Below are positions 24,072 through 35,236 of a stretch of DNA of 64,000 nucleotides, piece after piece. The notes beneath the pieces were generated by a model. That model had not been told where the DNA came from. It worked only from the letters and a program-made list of their open reading frames with translations, and did not search any database. Numbering within the stretch: the stretch's first letter is position 1; each line of letters starts with the position of its first letter. The translations under genes and the position numbers were made by a program. This stretch comes from Cryptomeria japonica (lineage: Eukaryota > Streptophyta > Pinopsida > Cupressales > Cupressaceae): positions 47,236,501 through 47,300,500 of the forward strand of contig NC_081414.1 in NCBI RefSeq assembly GCF_030272615.1. The letters are read 5' to 3'.

Positions 24072-24904
24072 TCAGTTAGATGAAGAGTCTCCTATCGGTG
24101 GAGTGTTACTTTGTTCTATCAGTGGAGGAGTATTCCCATCAATATTCTGATTTGACTTTCTGATCCATTGTTTTGAGAATTCTTGCTTTACCTCTTCAAC
24201 CTTTTCTTTACCTTTTAAACTAGGACCTTTGTTATTTGTCGGTGATGAATTACTTCTACAAAATTTTGCAATATGTCCAATCTTGTTATAGGCATAACAA
24301 GTCACATTGTTCTTCTGAATAGCTTTCCCATATCCTATGTTGGTATGTGTTCTGCATTGGTTAGATAAGTGCCCAAATCTTCCACAAACATAACATTTCA
24401 CATTCATTCTGCAATTTTCTGAATTATGACCAACTTTGTTGCATTTAGAACATTGACCAGTGGGTGTATTAGTGTTTTGATAATTTCTAGATCTACATTG
24501 ATTTTCTCTATGACCATACTTGTTACAATTAAAGAATTCTCCATTAAATTGGTAAGCAGTAGGTTGTCTTACCGGTTGGTTATGATCATGATTGTTTGCA
24601 GTACCAGAGCTTTCACCAACTTCAAAGCCAAGGCCATTTGTATCACCATTTGGTTTCTGATTCTTCAACATGTCACCAAGTTCTTCTGAAGTTTTCTTGG
24701 ATTTCTCCTTGTGATGATTTGCAGCAGTCAGTTCATTCTCCAAGATTCCTTTCTGTCTCATGAGTTTAGTTCTGTCATTTTGTGTAAGCATTAGATATGT
24801 CTTCAACATATCATTTTCATGACTGAGTCTTGTATTTTCATTTCCAGCATCATTTAGTCTTCTAAGCAAGTCTTCTTCATTCTTTTTTCTATCTTCAAAT
24901 CAAT
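24072..24904 (-). pseudogene. NA element gag remnant with four CCHC zinc knuckles (copy B)
   Basis: Same architecture as 10739-11571: a short coiled coil, then four knuckles. Knuckles two and three are intact. Knuckle one has lost its first Cys (FFNCNKYGH...) and knuckle four its second Cys (CYAYNKIGHIAKFC). The lost ligands differ from those in copy A, which implies that the common ancestor had four complete knuckles. Confidence 0.7.
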
Positions 24905-25691
24905 TGTTAGGATTCCCAAAGATACTGAGAGGGGGGGGTGAAGCAGTATCTAATTGGTGTGTGGATTTACTTGATTTAAAATATGAAAAGCATGTTAGAA
25001 CTGTGTACCGGTAAACCAGAAATAATGCAATAAACAAGAATAACAACAACCACATGAGAAGCACACCATAACACAATATTTTAACAAGGAAACCTGGTGT
25101 GGGAAAAAATGGTGGGATTTGTGACCCATAATATTCGCTTACTAGCCAATAAGCGAATATTACTCTTACAATAGGGGCCTGCACATGCAGGAAGGCCAAG
25201 TGCCTAGAGCTTACTGTTCAATTACAAAAGAAGTCACATTGACTTACAAAAATGGATTATATTAATCCAATGTCTTGTACTGCTTCAAATTAGCATCTGC
25301 TATACCAGAGCCAGTACCAGTTTAAGCTCTGCTACATACATAAATCCTTAGGTTATAATTCGCACATTAGGTCTGCATAATTTTTCACCTATCTCCTTTA
25401 TTACAAAATGATCTACAATGATCTCATACATACATGAGTCATATTATAACTAACCATCTTGGCTTACAATGATTTTACAATTAATTACAAAATACATTTT
25501 AAACAAAATTCATGTCGGCCAGGATGTCGATATCTTTCCTTTCACTGCTAGTGTTTTGTGTGTCGGTGTAGAGTTTTTCGTTGCCGGTGTTGGTATTCTA
25601 TCTTGCCGGTATCATATGATTGTAAGGTTGCCATCAATGACAAAACCTTCAATCACCTACAATTTCTCATTGGATAGTGCATTAGCCAACA
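24905..25691 (-). repeat. NA element LTR (copy B, 787 bp)
   Basis: Counterpart of 11572-12359, with TGTTGGC and CCTAACA ends on the minus strand. The G run near its 3' end is 8 long here against 11 in copy A. Confidence 0.75.
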
Positions 25692-25960
25692 ATCTCCCCC
25701 TTTGGCATTGATGGCAACACTCATGAGAAAAATCAAAAAGTGTCCAAAAAAATGATATCCAAAAATAGTCTGCCAAAATGTTTTTCCAAAATTGTATGCT
25801 CCCCCTTAGCAAATGATGTCCTTTATTTGACCATTTTTCTCATCCCACTACTCCCCCTTTGACATCAATGACAAAGGTTGTCATTCGCTGTCAATGGAGT
25901 CCTGCCTGGATTCTTGTAACCGGTGGGTTACAATCTGAAAGATATCTGTCAAAACTAAAT
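25692..25960 (-). promoter_or_regulatory. Polypurine-tract-like cluster before the NA LTR (copy B)
   Basis: GGGGGAG-type runs on the minus strand at about 25692-25703, 25799-25806 and 25850-25858, equivalent to those at 12360-12540. Confidence 0.5.
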
Positions 25961-28536
25961 TTATGCCATTGTTGAATGTTTTTTAGTCTTTTATTGCCTC
26001 TTGTGTTCTCTGCACTGTACCGGTGAGTATGTGCATTTTCTCTTCTGATGTCTTCAGTCTGGAACGAGAGCCTCAAATATTTCTTTTCTCAAAGAAATAA
26101 GATACTCTAGTCTTGGGCTAAGTCTGCATTTTAAGTCCTTTGCCTTCTCCTTTATTTCCTGTTTGTCTTTCTCCAATTTCTTGATTTTCTCTTCCTGCTC
26201 TGCAATTTTCTTTTCTAATTCCAAAAATGAATCTGATGTGCCAATCAGATTGTCAACAATATTATTTATTTTCTCTTGTTCTTTTCTGATCGCCTTGTCA
26301 AGATCCTCTATTAAGACATTTGTTTTGCAAGTGTCCCTATATAGTTTCTTGAAGTCATAGATTATTTCTCCAAGTTCCGGTAAAAGGGTGTTCATTTGTT
26401 CCTTGTTTTTCTTTACAATATCCTCAAAGAATTTCTCTTTTTCTTTAATTAGTCTCTCGTTAAATGTATCATCATTCATTTGATCAATAGTTATTAGGTT
26501 ACCGGTGATAAACTTAGACAATGTGTCTAGTTGACCTATAGAATCTTTATTCTCAACACTGCACTTTGGTGCTATCACTTTGCGAATTGGTGTGGTATCA
26601 TCAATAGCCTTATAGGCTTGTGCATTGCATTCTGTGATCTTCTTTATTGAATCTAATAAGACCTCAGTTACATTAGTAGGTCTGAATTATGTCATAGTTG
26701 TACAAGATGTTTGTCCAACAGTTTTTACAATAGCCATGCTACCGGTTGTAGTTATTTCCTTGCTTTGTTCGACCTTTGGTAGGTTAATCTGTGTTTTCAT
26801 TTCCACAAACAAAGGTTTAGGCTTTTCAATTTGTGTCGGTGGCACTATCTCTGTCTGTAGCTATGCTTCAACTTGTACCGGTTTGGGTTTCTCTAACCAT
26901 GTCTCAGAAGGTTTCAATGAGATTTCAATTGTCGGTTCCTCAGTTTGTGCCTCTGAACTTTGCTTAGCCGGTTCTTCAGATGGTTTATCTATTGTATCTA
27001 CTGGTTTCTCAGTGGTATCCTTTGCCGGTTTCTCTTCTTGTGTAGGTTTTTTTGTGTTTAATTCAACCTCTGTAGCTGGTGACTTAGTGGTCACATCTTT
27101 CTCCTTATCCTCAGTGGTCTCTCTGTCATCCACGACATTAACTTCCTGAGTATCTACATTTATTGTATACAAAACTTCTGATTCAAGGTTCTCATCTTCT
27201 ACCAGAGTCTCCATACTCTCAGCGGCTGGTTGATTTTCAGTGATATCTATAGGTGGAGTATCTAAAGGAGGTGGGGGCATATTGTCAGTTATTTTAAAAC
27301 TTGGTGGTCCACTTACCTTGCCTTTACCCTTGTCTCTATCTTTTTGATATACTTTGATAGTTTTAGGTCTGAGTAATTCTTCCTCTTTTTCTTTCTCCAC
27401 AAAGAAAATATCCCATACATCAGTAGTTTCCTCAGAAAATTCCTTTACTTTGACTACCATTAATGCTACATGTCGGTGAGCAGGAGAAAATACTATCCTG
27501 TTAGCCTCACTGATTAATTTGTCTATTTCATCAGGTGAGTTAACTGGATGCATTGCCAGTAATTTTTCAATCTTAATCTTTTTATCCAATTCAACAATAG
27601 ATAATCTTCTAGCTTCTAATCTCCTATACAAGTCATTTGGAATTTCATCAACAACTTGCATTAAGAATTTCTTGTATATATCTAAGTGCAAAATTACACT
27701 ATTCTCTATACTTTCCTTATCAGCAACTGATAGTGTATTGTATATTTTATTGATATTCCTTGATTGTATTGTGCTTTCAATTGTATCTACGCTACAAAAT
27801 ACTTTCTCTTCCGGTTCCTTAGGAGCTTCAAGGAGGACTTTTGCATAAGTTTCTATGATCTTGTCATTTGTTTCATAGACCATTTCAATTACCCAGTCTG
27901 TTCTAGGGATAACTGCCTCCATCCAAATTTCATCTTTCTTGATCAAAAAATAGATTTCCTTTTGATACTTGTCCACAATAGCTTGTGATGGCCTTATTCT
28001 AGTTTTCATTTGAGCCTTTAGCACTTGAAAATGCTCATTTATGTTTTTCTCCTTGTTTTCTCCCATATTGTTCAATAGATCTGATAGTTGATTTCTTACC
28101 AGTATATCAAATCCAAAATCTCTAGCACCAATACCAGGTACCTATTTGGTTATGTATAGCATCAGACAAACAAGTAAGTTTCCAAATCTGAATGTTCCCT
28201 TTCTCTTTTGATCTTTCCCAAATTGTCTATCAACTCATCTTTAAGCCATTCACATATGTCTATCCTTGCATCATCATTGACCATATCATAGGCTTTCTTG
28301 ATACATAGGCTAGAAATTGAGTTTAACCTGTTTGCATGTGTAGCCTTATAACCTAAGATCATACTGATAAATCTGACATTTATATCCTTCACATCATTTA
28401 CCCTTAGAGATCTCTTATCAAATGTTGCACCAGTTAGGTTTGTCACCATGTCATTTCAGACCTTCTTTGTTTTGTCTGGTCTGTTACTAGTGGAGAGTAA
28501 CCCTGTTACAACTTTTACTACTTCTTTTGTGATTCT
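25961..28536 (-). pseudogene. NA element ORF2, middle and C-terminal part (copy B), best-preserved stretch
   Basis: The largest open piece is 26861-28075 (404 residues); 28162-28450 carries the ICEWLKD core and 26054-26578 the coiled coil. In protein order: the core; NEHFQVLKAQMKTRI; WMEAVIPRTDWV; IPNDLYRRLEARRLSIVELD; a proline cluster (MPPPPLDTPP); a Thr/Glu/Lys-rich tract with several KPTQEEKPAKDTTEKP-like phrases; and the charged coiled coil. Relative to copy A about 358 bp are missing near 27757, at a short TTCCTTGATTG-like overlap, which removes the basic patch. The N-terminus is cut by the copia LTR at 28537. Confidence 0.62.
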
Positions 28537-29597
28537 TGTTAGGTCCCGAAGACAACTGAGAGGGAGGGGGGTGAATCAGTTGTCAAATAAATTCAAACCA
28601 AAAACAACTTAACCAATTTAATACTTAATATAGGTAAACTAGTCTTTTATGCTGGTAGATAGTTTTATCAGTTAATTGCAATACCGATAAATATTAATGC
28701 ATGAAACAAAAATACAAAGTCATCCACAACACATAACACCAGCATTTGTACATGGAAACCCTGTAAGGGGAAAAACCACGGTGGGAAACCTTACCCACAA
28801 TCAAATGATACTACTGTAGATTGTAAGTGTATACAAATGGGGTCTGCACATGCAGAAAGGCCAAGTGCCTAGAGCTCACTACACAAACACAAAATGGGAG
28901 TCACACTGACTACAATTGGATGGTTAAATCCAAAATGAATGTGCTGCTCAAATTAGCATCTTTCTATGTTGGATTCAGTAACGGTGTAGTTCTGATTGTC
29001 TTCACAAAAACCTCCTTCAACCTTCAAATGATGTCTGTGTGTATAGCTCTTCTTAATCTCGCATATACCTTCACACAATTCTATTTTGCATTCCACATTT
29101 GATCTTACAAATAAGATCTTACATTTATATCATAACCTAAGACCAATTTTAGTAGGTCGGCTCTAAAGGATATTACAATAAAATCAATTTACAAATAAAA
29201 CAATATCTGATGCAATAACCGATTCATCATTTTGGCTTGATGCATTTACAACAATAATAAAACATCTCCATAGTGTGTCGTGTTGATCTGGAAAAGATAA
29301 ACCTACAACTATATAACATGGACCTACTTTTGGGTAACAGCAAATATGCAAATACCAATATGCCAATGAACAAATCTTCAAGACAAAGTGTCCAAATAAT
29401 GTCTTCAACATAACCAGGTGTTCTCCATGCCATTCCAAGTGCCGGTGAACATTATATCCTATCGGTGTACCAAATACTGGTGACTGTGCATAAGTCATTT
29501 GCTTGCCAGTGAATGTTGTTGATTCTCCAAAGTGCCAGAGTTGATAAGTGTTAGTAGGTGTTGATATCAATGACAAAAACATAACCAAATACCAACA
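28537..29597 (-). repeat. Copia 3' LTR, copy B (1061 bp)
   Basis: Starts TGTTGGTATTTGG on the minus strand after AAAGGGGGAGAT and ends GGACCTAACA at 28537. It pairs with the 5' LTR at 34176-35236. Confidence 0.88.
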
Positions 29598-29900
29598 ATC
29601 TCCCCCTTTGGCATTGATGGCAACACAAGATGGAAAAACCATCAAAGTGCCAAAATAGAAATACCAAATACCAAAAACTAACAATCTCACAAAAAAGATC
29701 ATAACCAGAAACCAAAATACAGATAGAGAGTAATCAGTCTCTCCAAAATAACAATCTCCCCCTAGGAGTAACATGTTTTTTCCTTATGTTTTTACATACC
29801 AATCTCTCCCCTTTTAACATCAAATGCCAAAGCAATATAAAGACCATTTTACAGAGACAAAATACTAACCAATTCACTATAACAACTACTCCCCCTGAGA
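29598..29900 (-). promoter_or_regulatory. Polypurine-tract-like cluster (copia copy B)
   Basis: Four purine runs as in 16641-16945. The third (about 29803-29814) has decayed to GGGGAG. The run next to the LTR is intact. Confidence 0.6.
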
Positions 29901-29973
29901 AGTAGCTTTTCATCAAAGCCGGAGTAAAAGATTTCTTTGTTAATTTTGTCGGTTGATGACTATCATCAACTAT

Positions 29974-30773
29974 CTAAGTTTCTACTAGTGGGGGTATGAC
30001 CCCAAGCTGGTCTCTAAGATATTCAAAAGTCTCCTTAGGCAGAGGTTTAGTGAAAATGTCTGCAATCTGCTCTTTAGTGTTCACATAAACAAGTTTAATT
30101 TCTTTTGCTTCAACATTTTCCCTTAGAAAATTCAGTTTGATAGAAACATGTTTGGTTTTAGAGTCTAATACCGGATTCTTAGATATATCAATTGTTGCAG
30201 TGTTATCACAATAGATAGTAATAGGTTCCTTGCATTTTACCTTTATATCCTTCAACATTTGCTTAAGCCATAGTACCTGTGTACAGTTAGTTGTTGCTGC
30301 AACATATTCTGATTCTGCTGTTGATAAAGATGTACAACTTTGTTTCTTACTCAACCAAGAAATTAATCTGTTTCCAAGAAAAAATGCTTCGTCGGTGGTG
30401 CTTTTTCTATCATCCACATCTACTCCCCAATTTGCATCTGTGTATGCACATAATTCAAAGTTTTCATCTCGAGGATACCATAATCCAAGATTTTTAGTGC
30501 CTTGAAAGTATCAGAAAATCCTTTTTACTGCTGATTCATGATTTTCTCTAGGATTGCTCTGAAATCTTGAAACAATACATACTGCATTCATGATATCAGG
30601 TCTTGTTTGTGTCAAATACAGTAAGCCTCCTATCATAGATTTGTACCTAGTCAGATTAACAGGTGTAGATTCATCCCTTAGTGATAATTTGTCATTTGTA
30701 GTCATAGGTGTGCTTACCGGTTTGGAGTTTTACATCCCAAATTTCTTTAATAACTCCTTCAAGTACTTGGATT
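29974..30773 (-). pseudogene. Copia RNase H and C-terminal RT (copy B)
   Basis: Open pieces at 29974-30417 and 30511-30705 carry SWLSKKQSCTSLSTAESEYV, IADIFTKPLPKETF and YKSMIGGLLYL. A frame break lies near 30417-30511. Between about 29597 and 30390 it differs from copy A at few sites, unlike neighbouring stretches. Confidence 0.85.
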
Positions 30774-31797
30774 AACTCAAGAATATACCTTTATCAACCT
30801 GTGAAATCTGCAATCCTAAAAAGAATTGTATTTCTCCAATCATAGACATTTCAAACTCTTCTTGCATTTCAATAGAAAAGTCTTTACATAATCCATCTTC
30901 TCCTCCAAAGATTATATCATCAACAAGAACTTCTATAACCAAGATGTCATCATTAGTCACTTTGTAATATAAGTTACTGTCAGCATTACCTTTAGAAAAT
31001 CCAATCTTCAAAAGATACTTATCCAATCTTGCATACCAAGCTCTTGGAGCTTGTTTCAACCCATACAAAGCTTTCCTTAACCTGCAAACCATATCTTCAT
31101 TATCTCTCAAAGAAAATCCATCAGGTTGTTCAATGTAAACTTATTCTTCAAGATCTCCATTCAGAAATGCACATTTAATATCCATTTGATATACTTTGTA
31201 GTTCTTGTGTGCTACAAAAGCCAAGAATAATATGACTGCCTCAATTCTAGCTACCGGTGCAAAGGTTTCATTATAATAAATTCCTTCTTTCTAAGAGTAT
31301 CCCTTACACACTATTCTTTCTTTATTTTTTATTACCTTACCATCTTCATTAAGTTTTTTTCTGAATACCCATTTTGTTCCAATCACATTTTTGTCTTTAG
31401 GCTGAGGAACTAATATCGAAGTGTTGTTCTTCTCAATTTGCTCTAATTCTTCTTCCATAGCTTTAATCTAGTGTTTATCTTCACATGCCTCATTAACTGA
31501 TGATGGTTCAATTTGAGAAATAAGACATGCCTCTTCATTTGCTAGTCTTCCTCTTGTCATAACTCCTTTATACTTGTTTCCAATTATCTGATCTTCAGAG
31601 TGATTCAGTCTTACATATCGAGGTATCTTTGTTTGTTGTTGTTCCTCAGTTAGAGTGAACTTTTTAGATGATATCGGTGTAACTGGATCTTCATTTTGTA
31701 TTAGAGGATTCAATGTAGGTTTATTTGTCAATATTTCTATTACTGGTTCGCAATCTATATACCTTGAAGTTCCTTTGAATTGTTCATCAATCTTCAC
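30772..31797 (-). pseudogene. Copia reverse transcriptase and IN-RT linker (copy B)
   Basis: The open piece 30772-31110 has [17 protein letters not shown] and [10 protein letters not shown] (Leu in place of the usual Tyr of YVDD). Upstream text shows the conserved AFLNGDLEE segment but with stops where copy A is open (after KGYS and LNGDLEE). The linker at 31468-31797 is rich in Thr, Glu and Gln and contains RLNHSEDQIIGNKYKGVMTR, common before copia RT. Confidence 0.82.
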
Positions 31798-33144
31798 ATT
31801 TGTACTTTCAACAATTTTCTACAATCTTTTGTTAAAACATCTATATGCCTTACTCTTAGATGAATAACCAAGAAATATTCCTTGATCACTTCTGGGATCA
31901 AATTTGTCAATATACTCATCTCTTCTAATATAGGTTTTACTTCCAAATATTCTGAAATATTTAAGAGTAGGAGTAATACCAAATCATAGTTCATGAGGGG
32001 TCTTACCAATTTCACCTTTGATGTGAACTTTGTTGAATGTATAGACCATTGTGCTTACTGTCTCTCTCCAATACACATGTGGTAAATTTTCTTCTGATAA
32101 CATACTTCTAGATGCATCCAAGACAGTTCTATTTTTCCTCTCTACAACTCCATTCTTTTGTGGTGTTCAGGGTGCTAATAGTTGTCTTCTGATTCCATTT
32201 ACTTCACAAAATGCATTAAATTCCTTACATGTAAATTCTCCTCCTTGATCTGATATCAAACATTTGATTTTCTTTCCGGTTTCATTCTCTACCATTGATT
32301 TGAACAGTTTGAGCTTCCCAAGTGCTTCTGATTTTTCTCTAAGAAAAGTAACCCAACACATTCTAGAGTAGTTATCAATGATTAGCATGAAATATCTATC
32401 ACCTTGCAAACTTTTAGTTCTAGCTAAACCACATAAATCAGTATGAATTAAGTCAAGAGCATTATTTGATTTTTCTGGAATACTTTTAAAAGTAGCTCTA
32501 ACTTGTTTTCCAAATTGACATTCCTTACATACTGTATTGTGAGGTTTGACAATCTTAGGTAAATCTCTAACTTCCTTTGCAGTACTGATTTTTACCATGC
32601 AATCAAAATTTACATGATAGAGTCTCTTATGCCATGGCCAACTTTCATCAATTTGTGCAATCAAGCATGTCTTTGCACTGTTATTCAAATGAAAGATGTT
32701 ACCTCTAGTTTGATTACCGGTTGCAATTTCCAAACTAGTTCTATTCGTGATTTTGTATTTTCCATTCTTGAATTGTAATTGAAATCCTTTCTCAACTAAT
32801 TGACCAACACTCAAAAGATTATGCTTTAAACCTTCAACACAGTAAACATTGTCAATATTATTCTTACCATCAAGAGATATTGTTCTTTTACCTTTGATCA
32901 AACAAGCTTTATCATCTCCAAATCTCACTAGACCTCCATTATATTCCTGAAAGTTCAAGAATTTTTTTTTATCACTAGTCATATGATGTGAGAATCCTGA
33001 ATCAATGATCCATTCATCCTTAACTTCAATTTTGGTTGCCAAGGCTTGTTCTACGGGTTGAATAGTAGGTGTCGGTTGATCTTTTGTTATAGCAACAAAA
33101 ACCCATCCATTGTCTGTTGGATCCTCATCGGAATCATCAGTCAC
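31798..33144 (-). pseudogene. Copia protease and integrase
   Basis: The open frame 32167-33144 starts just after gag. It holds the aspartic protease site WIIDSGFSHHMTS, then the GAG-pre-integrase zinc region (WHKRLYHVN...CKECQFGKQ), then TDLCG with the first catalytic Asp and CLISDQGGEF with the second. A TGA follows RRQLLAP; beyond it the frame continues with NGVVERKNRT, which carries the catalytic Glu. Protease processes the polyprotein; integrase joins element DNA to the chromosome. The stop in the integrase core makes this copy non-functional. Confidence 0.87.
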
Positions 33145-34118
33145 TCCTTCATCAGCAAGATAACAAGATTTGTCTTTGTTCTTCTTAAATCTGTATCTCT
33201 GATATTCAAGGTTAGGCTTGTATGTTCTACTAGCTTATTCTCTATTCTAGCATGTCTATCAGGGCATCTAGAAGCCATGTGACCAATATTATTACATTTG
33301 AAACATTTAAAGGGTGTTTTACCTTCATACTTACTTCCAATTGGACCTTTAGGCATTTTTCTTACAAATAGTGCTTCAAGTTCTTCATTTTCTTTCCTAC
33401 TTTCCTCAAGTTCTCTTGCATAAAAGGCTTTCCAATCAAACTTGTCAAATGATGGTGTAGATGATGTTGATGCCTTAAAAGCTAAATCTATCTTTATAGT
33501 AGCAACAGAACCAAATTCTTCAATTTCAAAAGCTGAAAGTTTTCCAATCAATATATCCCTAGTCACTGATGTATTAGGCATTGTTCTTAACTCATTTATA
33601 GCAGTAACCTTCATTTTGTATGCTAGTGGAAATCCTCTTAAAACTTTTGAAACGATTTCATCTTCACTTAAGGTTCCTCCACAACATTTAATACCCAAAA
33701 CAATTTCATTAACTCTTTCCATAAAAGCAGAAATCCTTTCATCTTCTTCCATTTTCAGATTTTCATACCTGACCCAGAAGATTTCAAGTTTTACAATTTT
33801 GACTGTGGAATCACCTTCATTCAGTGTTTTAAAATGATCCCAAATAGCTTTAAAAGTTGATCTATCTGATAATCCCATGATTTGCTGATTTGATAATACG
33901 CTCAAAAGTGCTTCTCTTGCTTTGCAATCATTTTCCTCATCTTTAGCCAAGTTAGGTAGATTAGGTTGATTTAGAGTAGGAGCAGTATAGCTATTCTTTG
34001 TAACATCCCAGATGTCCTTTCAGATGCAATTCAGATGTGTCTCCATTCTGATCTTCCATATCCCATAAGTGGTTCCATCAAGTTTAGGATTGTCCTTCCT
34101 GAAATAGTTAGTAGACAT
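33141..34118 (-). pseudogene. Copia gag with one CCHC zinc knuckle
   Basis: The ATG at 34118-34116 opens MSTNYFRKDNPKLDGT, with a typical copia gag start (LDGTTYGIWKIRMETHL). A TGA interrupts at about codon 30, and the main open piece is 33141-33950. It contains the capsid-like segment ALLSVLSNQQIMGLSD...AIWDHFKTLNEG and one knuckle, CFKCNNIGHMASRC. A frameshift near 33215-33230 shifts the end of gag relative to the protease frame at 33144. Gag forms the particle in which reverse transcription occurs. Confidence 0.85.
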
Positions 34119-34160
34119 TGGATCTCCTCAAGCTGTTAAACTTCTGCAAAAAGAGGACTA

Positions 34161-34175
34161 GTCTCCAATACCAAT
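34161..34175 (-). other. Primer-binding-site-like motif of the copia element
   Basis: Directly after the 5' LTR the minus strand reads ATTGGTATTGGAGAC. It matches about 9 of 12 positions of TGGTATCAGAGC, the initiator-Met tRNA site common in plant copia elements. The NA element has a related ATTGGTTTGAAGATAG at the same place (11556-11571). Confidence 0.7.
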
Positions 34176-35236
34176 TGTTAGGTCCCAGAGACAGCTGAGA
34201 GGGGGGGGGGGTGAGTCAGTTGTCAAATAAATTCAAACCAAAAAAAACTTAACCAATTTAATGCTTAATACCGATAAACTAGTCTTTTATGTCAGTAGAT
34301 AGTTTTATCAATTAATTGCAATACCGATAAAGATTAATGCATGAAACAGAAAGATAAAGTCATCCACAACACATAACACCAATATTTGTATGTGGAAACC
34401 CTGTAAGGGAAAAACCATGGTGGGAAACCTTACCCACAATCAGATGATACTACTGCAAATAGTAAGGGTATACAAATGGGGTCTGCACATGCAAAAAGGC
34501 CAAGCGCCTAGAGCTCACTGCTCAAACACAAAATGGGAGTCACACTGACTACAATTGGATGCTTAAATCCAATATGAATGTACTGCTCAAATTAGCATCT
34601 TTCTATGTTGGATTCAGTACCGGTGTATTTTTGATTGTCTTCATAAAAACCTCCTTCAACCTTCAAATGATGTCTGCATGTATAGCTCTGCTTAATCTCG
34701 CATATATCTTCACACAATTCTTTTTTGCATTCCACATTCGATCTTAGAAGTAAGATCTTACATTTATATCATAACCTAAGACCAATTTTAGTAGGTCGGC
34801 TCTAAAGGATATTACAATAAAATCAATTTACAAATAAAACAACATCTGATGCAATAACCGATTTAGCATGTCAGCTTGATGCATTTACAACAATAATAAA
34901 ACATCTCCATAGCATGTCGTGTTGATCTGGAAAAGATAAATCTGCCGGTGTATAACTTGGACCTATTTGCCGGTAACAACAAATATGCAAATACCAATAT
35001 GCCAATGAACAAATCTTCAAGACAAAGTGTCCAAACAATGTCTTCAACATAACCAAGTGTTCTCCATGCCATTCCAAGTGTCAGTGAACATTATATCCTA
35101 TCGTTGTACCAGATACTGGTGACTGTGCATAAGTCATTTGCTTGCCGATGAATGTTGTTGATTCTCCAAAGTGCCAGAGTTGATAAGTGTTAGTAGGTGT
35201 TGACATCAATGACAAAACCATACCAAAATACCAACA
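34176..35236 (-). repeat. Copia 5' LTR (1061 bp)
   Basis: Same ends as the other two copia LTRs. It has an 11-G run near its 3' end (34201-34211 on the plus strand), where the other copies have interrupted runs. Above it lies 35 bp of flank, then the third 95-bp LTR-tail copy. Confidence 0.88.

Larger units (their letters stand above)
19489..32447. repeat. Tandem duplication, copy B (about 13.0 kb)
   Basis: Same order and orientation as copy A. It is shorter mainly because about 358 bp are missing near 27757 inside ORF2. By eye, many stretches differ at roughly 5-7 percent of sites with many transitions, so the duplication is old. The right boundary is approximate: it is where copy A stops matching, near 32447. 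Confidence 0.78.
28537..35236 (-). mobile_element. Complete but decayed Ty1/copia element, Sirevirus-like
   Basis: Minus-strand order is LTR (34176-35236), primer-site-like motif, gag, protease, integrase, RT, RNase H, polypurine cluster, LTR (28537-29597); total 6700 bp. The order PR-IN-RT-RH defines Ty1/copia. The cluster of polypurine tracts and the gag style suggest the Sirevirus lineage. The LTRs differ by roughly 7 percent by eye over their first 250 bp, so the insertion is old. Flanking pentamers (ATTCT below, AACGT above) do not match, so no target-site duplication is seen. Confidence 0.85.

Noticed and set aside
26625-27149. 174-residue plus-strand frame with repeated Val/Ser/Phe text
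   Set aside because: Shadow of the minus-strand ORF2 low-complexity region.
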